Both the position numbers and the translations under genes were made by a program. From Dyadobacter sp. (GTDB lineage: Bacteria; Bacteroidota; Bacteroidia; Cytophagales; Spirosomataceae): a stretch of 64,000 bases of DNA. Below the pieces are notes generated by a model. It was not told where the DNA came from. It ran no database searches and saw nothing but the letters and a program-made list of their open reading frames with translations. Each line of letters opens with the position of its first letter. Position 1 is the first letter of the stretch. Positions 52,541-60,975 of this stretch are shown here, piece after piece. The stretch lies in assembly GCF_017744695.1 (NCBI RefSeq), contig NZ_JAGIAS010000009.1, positions 248,001 through 312,000 of the forward strand, written 5' to 3'.

Positions 52541-55402
52541 ATGGCTAAAACTTACATAATGAAACCGGCACGGAGGTATATGCTGGTTTTTTGCTGGATG
52601 ATTTGCTTGTTCGCATCAAAATTGATGGCTCAGACGTACAAATGGAAAAATGTACAAATGCTGGGTGGGGGATTTGTGACGGGTATTATTTACAGTCCGA
52701 CCCAGCAGAACCTGATTTATGCGCGTACCGACATAGGAGGGGCCTATCGCTGGGATGCTGCCAACAAAATCTGGATACCGCTCTCGGATAGTTTCGTTTC
52801 CGGGGACGACTACGGCGTGGTCAGCATGGCGACCGATCCTTCAAATCCGAATCGCGTGTATATGGCCACGGGCCTCTACACGCAGTCGTGGGGCGCAGCC
52901 GGAGCGGTCTACTCGTCCGTAGACAAAGGGGCGACCTGGACACGTAATAACTTGTCGATTAAACTGGGCGGGAACGAAAACGGGCGCTCTGCCGGTGAAC
53001 GTTTGCAGGTAGACCCGAACCTGGGGAGCACTCTTTTCCTGGGTTCCAGCACAGACGGGCTCTGGAAAAGTACAAACTACGGATCTACATGGAGCAAGGT
53101 CAGCAGCTTTCCGGTCAGTTCAAGTCCGGTTGGTTCGGGAGGTATCTCCTTTGTGCTTTTTGATAAAAGCAGCAGTTCGTCCGGTACAGCCACAAAAACG
53201 ATTTACGTGGGCGTCATGCAGACGGGTACCAATCTATACAAAAGTACCGACGCGGGAGCAACCTGGACGGCGGTATCCGGCCAGCCGACCAATCTGATGC
53301 CTCACCAGGCGGCCCGGGCTTCCAACGGCATTATTTATCTGTCCTATTCCGACGCCAGCGGCCCGAACAACGTCGGTGCCGGGGCTGTATGGAAGCTCAA
53401 CCCGGCCGGTAATAGCTGGACAAATATCTCTCCGCCGTCCGGGCAAGGGGGATATGGAGGTATTTCGGTAGATGCTCAGAATGCCAATCATGTGATCGTC
53501 AGTACAATGGACCGCTGGTGGCCCCGCGACGAAGTACTCCGCACGACAGATGGCGGTGCGAGCTGGACCGGCCTGCTGACTAATGCTACCTGGGATCATT
53601 CTTTGGCTCCATATGCGGCTGGCATGAATCCGCACTGGTTGGGTGATGTCGAGATCGATCCGTTTAACGCCAACAATGCCTGGTTTGTAACTGGTTACGG
53701 GGTCTATAATTCGAATAACCTCACCGCGAGCACGACCAACTGGATATTTCAAAACAAGGGACTGGAGGAAACGGCTGCCTTAGAGTTGATCAGTCCTCCC
53801 GCCGGTGCTCCGCTTTTGAGCGCCCTGGGTGACATTGATGGTTTCAAACACGACAACCTGGATGTTTCGCCGGCGGCTGGTCGCTTATCGCCTCAGTATG
53901 GAACGAGCCTCAGTATTGATTTTGCGCAGAGCGTTCCCGGTTTTATGGCTCGTACCTACAACAATGCCGGAGGGAAATACGGCTCCTATTCTACCGACGG
54001 CGGTAGCAGTTGGACATCGTTTGCCAGCGTACCTGCGGGAACAACCGGTGGTGGCAACATCGCCGTTTCCGCCGACGGCAACAGACTTGTATGGGCTCCC
54101 GAGGGCGCTTCCGCTTTGTATTTTTCTACCAATCGCGGAACATCCTGGACGGCTTGCGGCGGAGTGCCGGCCAACTTAAAGCCCGTATCCGATCGGGTGA
54201 ATTCCCAGAAATTTTATGCGTACGAACCGGTAAACGGCAGGATTTGGGTAAGTACCAATGGAGGAGCTTCCTTTTCAATACAGGCCACCGGGCTACCGAC
54301 CGTTCCCGATTACCAGTCGTGGCTCACACGCATCCGCACGGTCTTCGGGGTGGAAGGCGACATTTGGCTTGCCAATCCTAACGGGGTATACCGTTCCACC
54401 AACTCGGGTACCAGTTTTACGCAGGTGGGCAGCGCGCAGAATGCCACGGCGGTCTCGTTCGGGAAAGCAGCTCCCGGGAAAACCTATCCGGCGGTCTTTA
54501 TCGTTGGCACCGTGAGCGGCACCTCCGGCTTCTACCGTTCGGACGACGGCGGTGCCAGCTGGACGCGCATAAACGATGCCCAGCACCAGTATGGTACGGT
54601 TACCACCATCACCGGCGATCCGCGTGTGTACGGCAGGTTGTACCTGGGAGGGACTGGCCGGGGAATTATTTACGGGGATATACAAAATTCGCTTTCGGTC
54701 ATTTCCGGAGCAACTTACCGGATTATTGCAAGGCATAGCAATCAACTGCTGGACGTCGTGGGCGCGTCGACCGTTGATGGCGCGCAGGTGGACCAATGGC
54801 CTGGCAATGGCGGTGCTAACCAGCATTGGGTAATCACAGGCGACGGAAGCGGATACTACACTTTGAAGGCAGCTCATAGCGGAAAGAATCTGGACATCAA
54901 TGGATTTTCTCTGGACGATGGAGCGAAAGTTCAGCAATGGACGGCCGGTGCCGGTACCAACCAGCAGTTTCAGCTGATTGATGCGGGAGACGGTTATTAC
55001 CAGATTAAGGCCCGGCACAGCGGCAAATGTCTGGACGTGGCAAGCGCTTCCACGGCTAATGGCGCCCTTGTTCAACAGTGGGGCTGTAACAGTGTAAGCA
55101 ACCAGCAGTTCCGGTTCGAAGAAGTGAGTAGTGGAACTGCTTCGCGGTTGGCAAGTCGTGAAGCGGTGGAATTTGATGCGGGTGGAAGTGTAAGCGCCTA
55201 TCCAAATCCATCTTCCCAACTTTTCCGGATCAGGGCTTCTTCTGATTTCAGATACGAAATTTATGACCTGGCGGGCAGGAGAGTGGAAAGTGGCGAAGGA
55301 AAAGACGGTAGCCTGGTCGGTCGGACGCTGCGACCTGGCATGCACCTGCTCAGGTTGCACATGGGAGAGGTAAGCAAAGTCATCAAGCTGGTCAAACAAT
55401 AG
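52541..55402 (+). CDS. GH74 family xyloglucanase fused to a ricin-type lectin and T9SS domain
   Basis: About 953 residues. Signal peptide (MLVFCWMICLFASKLMAQ), then two seven-bladed propellers of the GH74 type: LIYARTDIGGAYRWD holds one catalytic Asp (residue 64), and GDIDGFKHDNLD holds the other (Asp431). NGRSAGERLQVDP is also typical of the family. Asp-box repeats (DGGASWTR) recur throughout. At about residues 725-875 a ricin-type beta-trefoil has three QxW repeats (VDQWPGN, VQQWTAG, VQQWGCN), a probable sugar-binding lectin or CBM13. The end is a T9SS sorting domain. An alternative start is ATG 52559. It should cut xyloglucan and is the last gene of the locus. Confidence 0.93.
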   Translation: MAKTYIMKPARRYMLVFCWMICLFASKLMAQTYKWKNVQMLGGGFVTGIIYSPTQQNLIYARTDIGGAYRWDAANKIWIPLSDSFVSGDDYGVVSMATDPSNPNRVYMATGLYTQSWGAAGAVYSSVDKGATWTRNNLSIKLGGNENGRSAGERLQVDPNLGSTLFLGSSTDGLWKSTNYGSTWSKVSSFPVSSSPVGSGGISFVLFDKSSSSSGTATKTIYVGVMQTGTNLYKSTDAGATWTAVSGQPTNLMPHQAARASNGIIYLSYSDASGPNNVGAGAVWKLNPAGNSWTNISPPSGQGGYGGISVDAQNANHVIVSTMDRWWPRDEVLRTTDGGASWTGLLTNATWDHSLAPYAAGMNPHWLGDVEIDPFNANNAWFVTGYGVYNSNNLTASTTNWIFQNKGLEETAALELISPPAGAPLLSALGDIDGFKHDNLDVSPAAGRLSPQYGTSLSIDFAQSVPGFMARTYNNAGGKYGSYSTDGGSSWTSFASVPAGTTGGGNIAVSADGNRLVWAPEGASALYFSTNRGTSWTACGGVPANLKPVSDRVNSQKFYAYEPVNGRIWVSTNGGASFSIQATGLPTVPDYQSWLTRIRTVFGVEGDIWLANPNGVYRSTNSGTSFTQVGSAQNATAVSFGKAAPGKTYPAVFIVGTVSGTSGFYRSDDGGASWTRINDAQHQYGTVTTITGDPRVYGRLYLGGTGRGIIYGDIQNSLSVISGATYRIIARHSNQLLDVVGASTVDGAQVDQWPGNGGANQHWVITGDGSGYYTLKAAHSGKNLDINGFSLDDGAKVQQWTAGAGTNQQFQLIDAGDGYYQIKARHSGKCLDVASASTANGALVQQWGCNSVSNQQFRFEEVSSGTASRLASREAVEFDAGGSVSAYPNPSSQLFRIRASSDFRYEIYDLAGRRVESGEGKDGSLVGRTLRPGMHLLRLHMGEVSKVIKLVKQ

Positions 55403-55795
55403 ACAGCGTTTTGAACCGTGCCGGTTGCGGCTGGGTAAGAAAATAATCGGTGACGCGACTGCGCATTAACCCGGGGGGCCTCGATCGTATTCGAGGTCCA
55501 TTAAGATGTCGTAATTAACTTTGACCGGAGGATTTACTTCGGTCAATTTTGGTGTTTTCGGTCCGGCGTTTGGATAAGATAGCTAATTTCCAGCCACGGA
55601 TCTGGCTGGAACATATATATCATCAATTCAAATGCCCTGTCAGGTGCTATTGGCTCGCCCTTGTCAAATTCCTTTTTGTCGGGCCTGTTGACATGCTTGC
55701 TGTTTCGTTTTTGGCCCATTTTGGCTTGTAGAAGAATTGACAATGCCTTTGATTATCCTGTACTCAAATACCACTATGCCGATATACAGCGGGGG
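55403..55795. other. Convergent intergenic region with two hairpins
   Basis: No gene is apparent. A stem CCTCGA/TCGAGG lies at 55479-55496. A second hairpin (TTGACCGGAG / CTTCGGTCAA, 55521-55546) is followed by TTTT, so it can end transcription of the glycan operon and perhaps of the minus-strand LytTR operon. Short frames on both strands here look like noise. Confidence 0.6.
55521..55550 (+). terminator. Terminator of the glycan operon
   Basis: Ten-base arms TTGACCGGAG and CTTCGGTCAA (one G-T pair) enclose a 6-nt loop and run into TTTT. It lies 119 bp after the GH74 stop codon between converging genes, so it could act for both. Confidence 0.6.
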
Positions 55796-56527
55796 CTACC
55801 TGTTCCGGCTTAGTAATTTCCCTGTTACAAAACCATCAAAAAACTGGGTCCGGTAGGCATCGCCGATCGGGATTTCGTGCTTGTCGATGAAAGCGGTGTT
55901 GTTATCAAATGAGGTCACCTGGCTCATATTGATAATGTAAGATTTGCTTACACGCGCAAATGTGTTTTGGGGCAGCTGGTCATAAATGGTTTTGATGTTC
56001 ATCGCGGTGATCACCTTTTGAGAGACGGTTTGCAGCACTACATAATCTTTTAACCCTTCGATGAAAAGTATATCGCTAAACCGTATTTTGAAAATGCGCC
56101 TTTCGGCTTTTACAAAAAAATAATCGTCTGTTACCTGCTGAATGCTGTTGGTCGAGGTCGCACTCGATTTCAACAGCTCCAGGTAGTTGGATGCTTTATC
56201 AACTGCCTTTTGAAAACGCTCTATCCTGATCGGCTTGATCAGATAATCCACTGCATCCACCTCATAGCTATCCAATGCATATTCCGCGTAAGCTGTGGTG
56301 AAAATCACGAGCGTCATGGCAGGCACGGATCTTGCGAAATCGATGCCATTCATTCCCGGCATTTGAATATCGAGAAACAGCAGGTCCACCGGCTCCTCGG
56401 AGAGGAACCTGGCAGCCGCATTGGCACTGTTATAGCTTCCGACCAATTGTATTCCCGGTGTTTGATTGACCAGCGATGCAATGCCCTCTCTTGCCAATGG
56501 CTCGTCATCGACGATGATACATCTCAT
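55796..56527 (-). CDS. LytTR-family response regulator (second copy)
   Basis: About 243 residues: receiver domain with VDDEPLA and phospho-accepting Asp53 (LLFLDIQMPGMNG), then a LytTR domain (YFFVKAERRIFKIRFSDILFIEGLKDYV ... VSKSYIINMSQVTSF). ATG 56527 is used since receiver domains begin MRCIIVDDEP; the upstream frame overlaps the kinase gene. The start overlaps the kinase stop by 4 bp. Its likely binding sites are the phased boxes at 57615-57734 upstream of the operon. Confidence 0.95.
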   Translation of the reverse strand: MRCIIVDDEPLAREGIASLVNQTPGIQLVGSYNSANAAARFLSEEPVDLLFLDIQMPGMNGIDFARSVPAMTLVIFTTAYAEYALDSYEVDAVDYLIKPIRIERFQKAVDKASNYLELLKSSATSTNSIQQVTDDYFFVKAERRIFKIRFSDILFIEGLKDYVVLQTVSQKVITAMNIKTIYDQLPQNTFARVSKSYIINMSQVTSFDNNTAFIDKHEIPIGDAYRTQFFDGFVTGKLLSRNR

Positions 56528-57555
56528 AATTTGATTGTTAAGCTTAGCGAATAAGTTTGTGCCGAATCTTCTGCCTTCAAAATGTGCCTGTCCGGGTAAA
56601 GCAAGGAAAGCCTGCGCTTGACGTTTGCAAGCCCAAGTCCGCCGGCAGCCTGAGCGGTGATCGTGCGTTGAGGTTTTGAATTGATGCATGTGAAGTACAA
56701 TTCATCTTCCCGGATGTTAAAGCAGATACGAATAAAGGATGCATTATCAGCATCCAGGCTGTGTTTGACGGCATTCTCTATAAAGGTGATAAACAGCAAG
56801 GGAGCGATCTGGATACCAGTGAGCAGTCCTTCCGTTGAAAGGGTAAACTCAAAGTTATCCCGCCGTATTTTTTCCATATTGAGAAGATCTTGGATAAAAC
56901 GTATCTCCGAGGTCAACAATACTTTGGGCCTGGCGCTGTCATACAACTGGTATCTCAAAAAGTCGCTGAGTTTTTCGAGAACCTGGGATGCTTTTTTAGG
57001 GTCTTTCTGGGTAAGCACATTGACATTATTGAGCATATTGAACAGGAAGTGAGGATTAATCTGATTTTTGAGCTGCTCCAACTCCGCAGATTTCGTCAGA
57101 TGTTCCAGCTCGCTGATCCGTTGGGAATCTATCACCCAGCGTTGAAAGAGTTTGATCGCAGTACAGGCCATAACCCATACCAGGGATATGAAAACATATT
57201 TTGCCACTCCCCAATAGGGTGTGGTTGAAAAGCCATCCGCTTTAAGGTTGAAAAATATTAAAGGATATGCCAGGGCTATAAACAATGCGATGGCCGCTAC
57301 AAACCGGACGTGTTTATTTTTGAAAAGAAAATGCGGGACCAGCAGATACAGATTCGTGTAAAGAAGGGACAGGAAAAAAATGAAGAAGCGGAACTTGACC
57401 TGGCCCGGTGGAGTAGCGTTGTCGCTTGGCTCCATGCTCAGCACGAAGGTACCCAGCATAAATACCAGTATGAGATGCCTGTGTATGCGGTACCTTGGCG
57501 CAATCAGAAGCTCCATGTATTTACCCCGCCCCGAAAGTTCATTGGCTGATTCCAT
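56524..57555 (-). CDS. LytS-type membrane histidine kinase (second copy)
   Basis: About 343 residues. Four membrane helices in the first 140 residues (for example HLILVFMLGTFVLSM) are followed by a His_kinase domain with QINPHFLFNMLNNVNVL and a HATPase domain with FIENAVKHS and GLGLANVKRRLSLLYP. The start is uncertain between ATG 57555, ATG 57516 and ATG 57597; 57555 is chosen. It has no extracellular sensor domain. The 4-bp overlap with the regulator implies coupled translation. It is divergent from the TonB-dependent receptor/DUF4249 pair. Confidence 0.9.
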   Translation of the reverse strand: MESANELSGRGKYMELLIAPRYRIHRHLILVFMLGTFVLSMEPSDNATPPGQVKFRFFIFFLSLLYTNLYLLVPHFLFKNKHVRFVAAIALFIALAYPLIFFNLKADGFSTTPYWGVAKYVFISLVWVMACTAIKLFQRWVIDSQRISELEHLTKSAELEQLKNQINPHFLFNMLNNVNVLTQKDPKKASQVLEKLSDFLRYQLYDSARPKVLLTSEIRFIQDLLNMEKIRRDNFEFTLSTEGLLTGIQIAPLLFITFIENAVKHSLDADNASFIRICFNIREDELYFTCINSKPQRTITAQAAGGLGLANVKRRLSLLYPDRHILKAEDSAQTYSLSLTIKL

Positions 57556-57614
57556 CGTTTCGTCGTCACTTTTGTAATTCCAAGATAACGCTCCCAAAAC
57601 CGGGCAAATGCCGA

Positions 57615-57734
57615 ATTATACGAACGCCTCGCTTTATTATACAAACACAGCCCTCCGGCTTCTATTGTCCGGCCACGGTGGGGTTCTATAATGCCCGGCA
57701 TCTTTGGTATAATAGTTAGCCTCGTTCCTATAAT
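57615..57734. promoter_or_regulatory. Array of five phased LytTR-type boxes between the kinase and receptor genes
   Basis: Three TATAAT-containing boxes sit at 57687, 57708 and 57729, exactly 21 bp apart, each preceded by GTTC, TTGG or GTTCC. Two copies in the opposite orientation (ATTATACGAAC at 57615 and ATTATACAAAC at 57636) are also 21 bp apart. Their reverse complements are GTTCGTATAAT and GTTTGTATAAT. LytTR proteins recognise direct repeats with GTT-N-purine-G/T cores about 21 bp apart, so spacing and core fit. Confidence 0.65.
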
Positions 57735-57762
57735 TCGCGCAAGCCCCTCAGGTGTAGAAAAG

Positions 57763-57770
57763 TAGTTTTG
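57763..57770 (+). promoter_or_regulatory. Candidate -7 element for the TonB receptor/DUF4249 operon
   Basis: TAGTTTTG matches TAnnTTTG, 21 bp upstream of the start codon. The nearest upstream LytTR box ends at 57734, so a bound regulator would contact the -33 region, which lacks a TTTG and may need activation. Confidence 0.45.
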
Positions 57771-57790
57771 TTCGACTTCAATTCACTTTT

Positions 57791-60100
57791 ATGAACAAAC
57801 TGCTCATAGTTGGGATGCTCTTTATCAGCCTAAATAGCGTCGCTCAGAAAAAGTACACCATTAGCGGCACAGTGTCCGACAAAGCGACTGGCGAGTCGCT
57901 GATTGGCGCTACTGTCAGCGTCGAAGGTACTCAGCGGGGCACGGTGACTAACGAGTATGGCTTCTTCTCGATCTCTCTTCCCGCAGCCTCCTATATCATC
58001 AACGCCAGCTACATGGGATACGCACGCTATTCTGAAAAAGTACTGCTCGATAAGGACTATAAACTAAAGGTAATGCTCGCCCCTGAAGGTAACACATTAC
58101 AGGAAGTACTTGTAAGTGATAAGGCCAAAAATGAAGCGGTGACCTCGGCGCAGATGGGAAAGGAAAATTTAAATGTTAAGCAACTGGCTTCGCTACCGGT
58201 ATTATTTGGAGAAAAGGATGTTATGAAAATCGTCCAGCTGTTGCCGGGTGTCAAAGCCGCTGGTGAAGGCAGTACCGGTTTTTACGTAAGAGGGGGTGGG
58301 GCCGACCAGAACCTTGTGCTGCTGGATGAGGCCATCGTGTACAATCCGTCACACCTGTTGAGCTTTTTTTCTGTCTTTAATTCTGATGCGATCAAAAGCC
58401 TCACTTTGTACAAAGGCAATGAGCCTGCGCAGTATGGAGGGCGTCTTTCGTCGGTTATGGATGTAAAAATGAACGACGGCAACGATCAGTCGTATCATGT
58501 AAGCGGAGGGGTGGGGCTGATCGCCGCCCGGTTGAATGTTGAAGGCCCGATCGTGAAGGGCAAAGGATCATTTTTGGTAAGCGGCAGGCGCACCTATGCC
58601 GATGCGTTTCTTGGGCTGTCCGGTGATTCCACTGTCCGCAATAACCGCCTTTATTTCTACGACCTGAACGCCAAGTTGAATTACAAATTTACCGACAGGG
58701 ACAGGATCTATCTCTCCGGTTATTATGGCAAAGACGTCCTGTCGTTTGGGGATGTTCTGGGTATCGACTGGGGCAACGCCACGGCAACGCTTCGGTGGAA
58801 TCATATTTTTAATTCCAAACTATTTTCCAACACTTCCCTTATTTACAGTGATTACCGCTACAAAGTCTACGTAAATACCGCGGGCGTTACAGGCAACATG
58901 CTGTCGTCCATCAAAGACTGGAATTTCAAGGAAGGGCTGGATTACTATATGAATGCCAACAATTCCCTGCACTTTGGATTCAATTCTATTCACCATACGA
59001 TCGCTCCGGGGATTATCAGCGCCAGCCCTGCCGTCTCCGACACGGCAAATTCAAAAACCTGGGAAAATGCGGTTTACGTCACTGACAGCTGGAAAGCGAC
59101 CAGTAGATTGAACGTGGATATCGGGGCGCGGTTAAGTGTATTTGCGGTGCTTGGTGGTAATTCCAAATTCTATACGCTGGATGACAACCGGCAAATCGTT
59201 GATACACTCCAGGTACCGTCCGGGCAGGTATTTAAGACCTATGTAAATCTGGAACCCCGGATATCTGCCAGTTACCAGTTAGGTAATTCCTCGTCTGTCA
59301 AGGCTGCCTATGCGAGAAACGCGCAGTACCTGCACCTGTATTCGAATTTCATCACGAGCAATCCGATCGATAAATGGGTAGCTACAAATAACATTATCAA
59401 ACCGACCGTTGCCGACCAGGTTTCGCTGGGTTTTTTCCGGAATCTAAGGGAAAATACCTATGAAACCAGCATAGAGACTTACTACAAGGCAATGCACAAT
59501 GTGGCCGATTACAAAGACAACGCTCAAATTCTGAACAGCAACGAACCGATAGAACCGCAGCTCCTATTTGGCCGGGGGCGAGCGTATGGTATCGAATTCA
59601 GTGTGAAAAAGAATGAGGGCCGCTTAACCGGCTGGCTGTCTTATACACTAGCACGAACGGAAATGTTGATCGATGGTGTAAATGATAACAAATGGTATCG
59701 CGCCACCCAGGACCGTACCCATGACCTGTCCATTGTGGGAATGTACAAGTTATCGAAGAAATGGACGGCATCGGCCAACTTTGTTTACTACACCGGTAAT
59801 GCAGCAACCTTTCCAAGCGGTAAATATGAAATCGATGACCAGGCAATACCTTATTACACCGGGCGAAACCAATACAGACGCCCCGCTTATCACAGGCTGG
59901 ATGTAGGCGCTACCGTCAAATTGAAGGAACATAAGCGCTACTCTTCGGAGCTTTCTTTCAGCATTTATAATGCCTATGGGAGGCAAAATCCTTACATTAT
60001 TACCTTCCAGACCGACCCTGACAATCCCACCAAGACCCAGGCGCTTCAGACCTCGCTGTTCAGATGGGTGCCGTCTATTTCCTATAATTTCAAATTTTAG
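57791..60100 (+). CDS. TonB-dependent receptor with carboxypeptidase-like N-terminal domain
   Basis: A 769-residue outer-membrane receptor with a short signal peptide (LLIVGMLFISLNSVAQ). A carboxypeptidase regulatory-like domain (ISGTVSDKATGESLIGATVSVEG) covers about residues 20-110. A plug domain follows with LLPGVKAAGEGSTGFYVRGGGADQNLVLLDEAIVYNPSHLL. The barrel ends in FRWVPSISYNFKF. It is shorter than SusC proteins, and its partner is a DUF4249 lipoprotein rather than SusD. Similar receptor/DUF4249 pairs are common in Bacteroidota with unknown cargo. Control by the divergent LytTR pair is likely from the box array. Confidence 0.92.
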   Translation: MNKLLIVGMLFISLNSVAQKKYTISGTVSDKATGESLIGATVSVEGTQRGTVTNEYGFFSISLPAASYIINASYMGYARYSEKVLLDKDYKLKVMLAPEGNTLQEVLVSDKAKNEAVTSAQMGKENLNVKQLASLPVLFGEKDVMKIVQLLPGVKAAGEGSTGFYVRGGGADQNLVLLDEAIVYNPSHLLSFFSVFNSDAIKSLTLYKGNEPAQYGGRLSSVMDVKMNDGNDQSYHVSGGVGLIAARLNVEGPIVKGKGSFLVSGRRTYADAFLGLSGDSTVRNNRLYFYDLNAKLNYKFTDRDRIYLSGYYGKDVLSFGDVLGIDWGNATATLRWNHIFNSKLFSNTSLIYSDYRYKVYVNTAGVTGNMLSSIKDWNFKEGLDYYMNANNSLHFGFNSIHHTIAPGIISASPAVSDTANSKTWENAVYVTDSWKATSRLNVDIGARLSVFAVLGGNSKFYTLDDNRQIVDTLQVPSGQVFKTYVNLEPRISASYQLGNSSSVKAAYARNAQYLHLYSNFITSNPIDKWVATNNIIKPTVADQVSLGFFRNLRENTYETSIETYYKAMHNVADYKDNAQILNSNEPIEPQLLFGRGRAYGIEFSVKKNEGRLTGWLSYTLARTEMLIDGVNDNKWYRATQDRTHDLSIVGMYKLSKKWTASANFVYYTGNAATFPSGKYEIDDQAIPYYTGRNQYRRPAYHRLDVGATVKLKEHKRYSSELSFSIYNAYGRQNPYIITFQTDPDNPTKTQALQTSLFRWVPSISYNFKF

Positions 60101-60104
60101 CCTG

Positions 60105-60878
60105 ATGAAAATATTCGTTTGGACACTCGCATTTTGCGTAGTTGCACTTTACTCATGCCAAAAAGTGATTGAGGTCGAGCTTAATCCGTCGTCTCCCAAA
60201 TACGTGATCACCGGGAATATCACAGACCAGCCGGGGCCGTATGAAGTGAAAATAACGAGCTCCATTAATTTTGACGAGGACAATAATTTTCCGACCGTCA
60301 GTGGCGCCAGAGTCTACGTCACAGACCAGAACAACTCGTCGACAGATACGCTGACGGAGGTAGCCCCGGGCAGGTACCGGACGCACGTTTGGACGGGTGT
60401 CCCCGGGCACACGTACAAACTGGTGGTGATGCTGGGAAGTGAAGTGTTTACCTCTGTGTCTACCATGCCGGCGCCCCAGGGGTTGGACAGCCTGTACACA
60501 AAACCAGCTACGTTTGGTGATGGTACCGACGTCGTAGCCGTATATGATGATCCTGTCGGGCTGGGGAATTATTATCACCTGGTGCTAACCATTCAGGACA
60601 GCCTGTCGAAAGAGATATACCTGCATAACGACAAAATTAACAACGGATCGAGGGTGACCCATGTTTTAAGCAATGATATAGATATCAAGACCGGCGATAC
60701 GATCATTGTGAAGCTGCAATGCATTGATGCTGATGTGTATGATTTCTACTATTCACTGGACCAGGCCCTGAAACAAAACTCAGCGGTGATCTCCAACCCC
60801 AAAACCAATATACGGGGGGGCGCGATGGGCTATTTCTGCGCACATACCGTTAGAACAAGAAGCTTTGTTTTGAAGTAA
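60105..60878 (+). CDS. DUF4249 family lipoprotein, partner of the TonB-dependent receptor
   Basis: About 257 residues. The lipobox LYSCQK gives a lipidated Cys at about residue 18. The mature N-terminus begins VIEVELNPSSPKYVITGNITDQPGPYEVKI, the typical DUF4249 opening, followed by an immunoglobulin-like or carboxypeptidase-like beta-domain and a C-terminal domain ending GYFCAHTVRTRS. ATG 60105 lies 4 bp after the receptor stop; the longer open frame runs into the receptor gene and is rejected. Being lipid-anchored and cotranscribed with the receptor, it probably acts at the outer surface in substrate capture, much as SusD does for SusC. The substrate is unknown. Confidence 0.88.
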   Translation: MKIFVWTLAFCVVALYSCQKVIEVELNPSSPKYVITGNITDQPGPYEVKITSSINFDEDNNFPTVSGARVYVTDQNNSSTDTLTEVAPGRYRTHVWTGVPGHTYKLVVMLGSEVFTSVSTMPAPQGLDSLYTKPATFGDGTDVVAVYDDPVGLGNYYHLVLTIQDSLSKEIYLHNDKINNGSRVTHVLSNDIDIKTGDTIIVKLQCIDADVYDFYYSLDQALKQNSAVISNPKTNIRGGAMGYFCAHTVRTRSFVLK

Positions 60879-60975
60879 GTACTCCCGGGTTAAAGAGTGT
60901 GGTTGCTGACAATACCGGTAGCCAGCATCAGGATCTGCCTTGTCCATGAGAATTTTCAAAAAGAGCTTGCTCGTT

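Noticed and set aside
55543..55743. Short frames on both strands after the glycan operon
   Set aside because: Both strands are open by chance in AT-rich intergenic DNA and neither has a motif or ribosome site.
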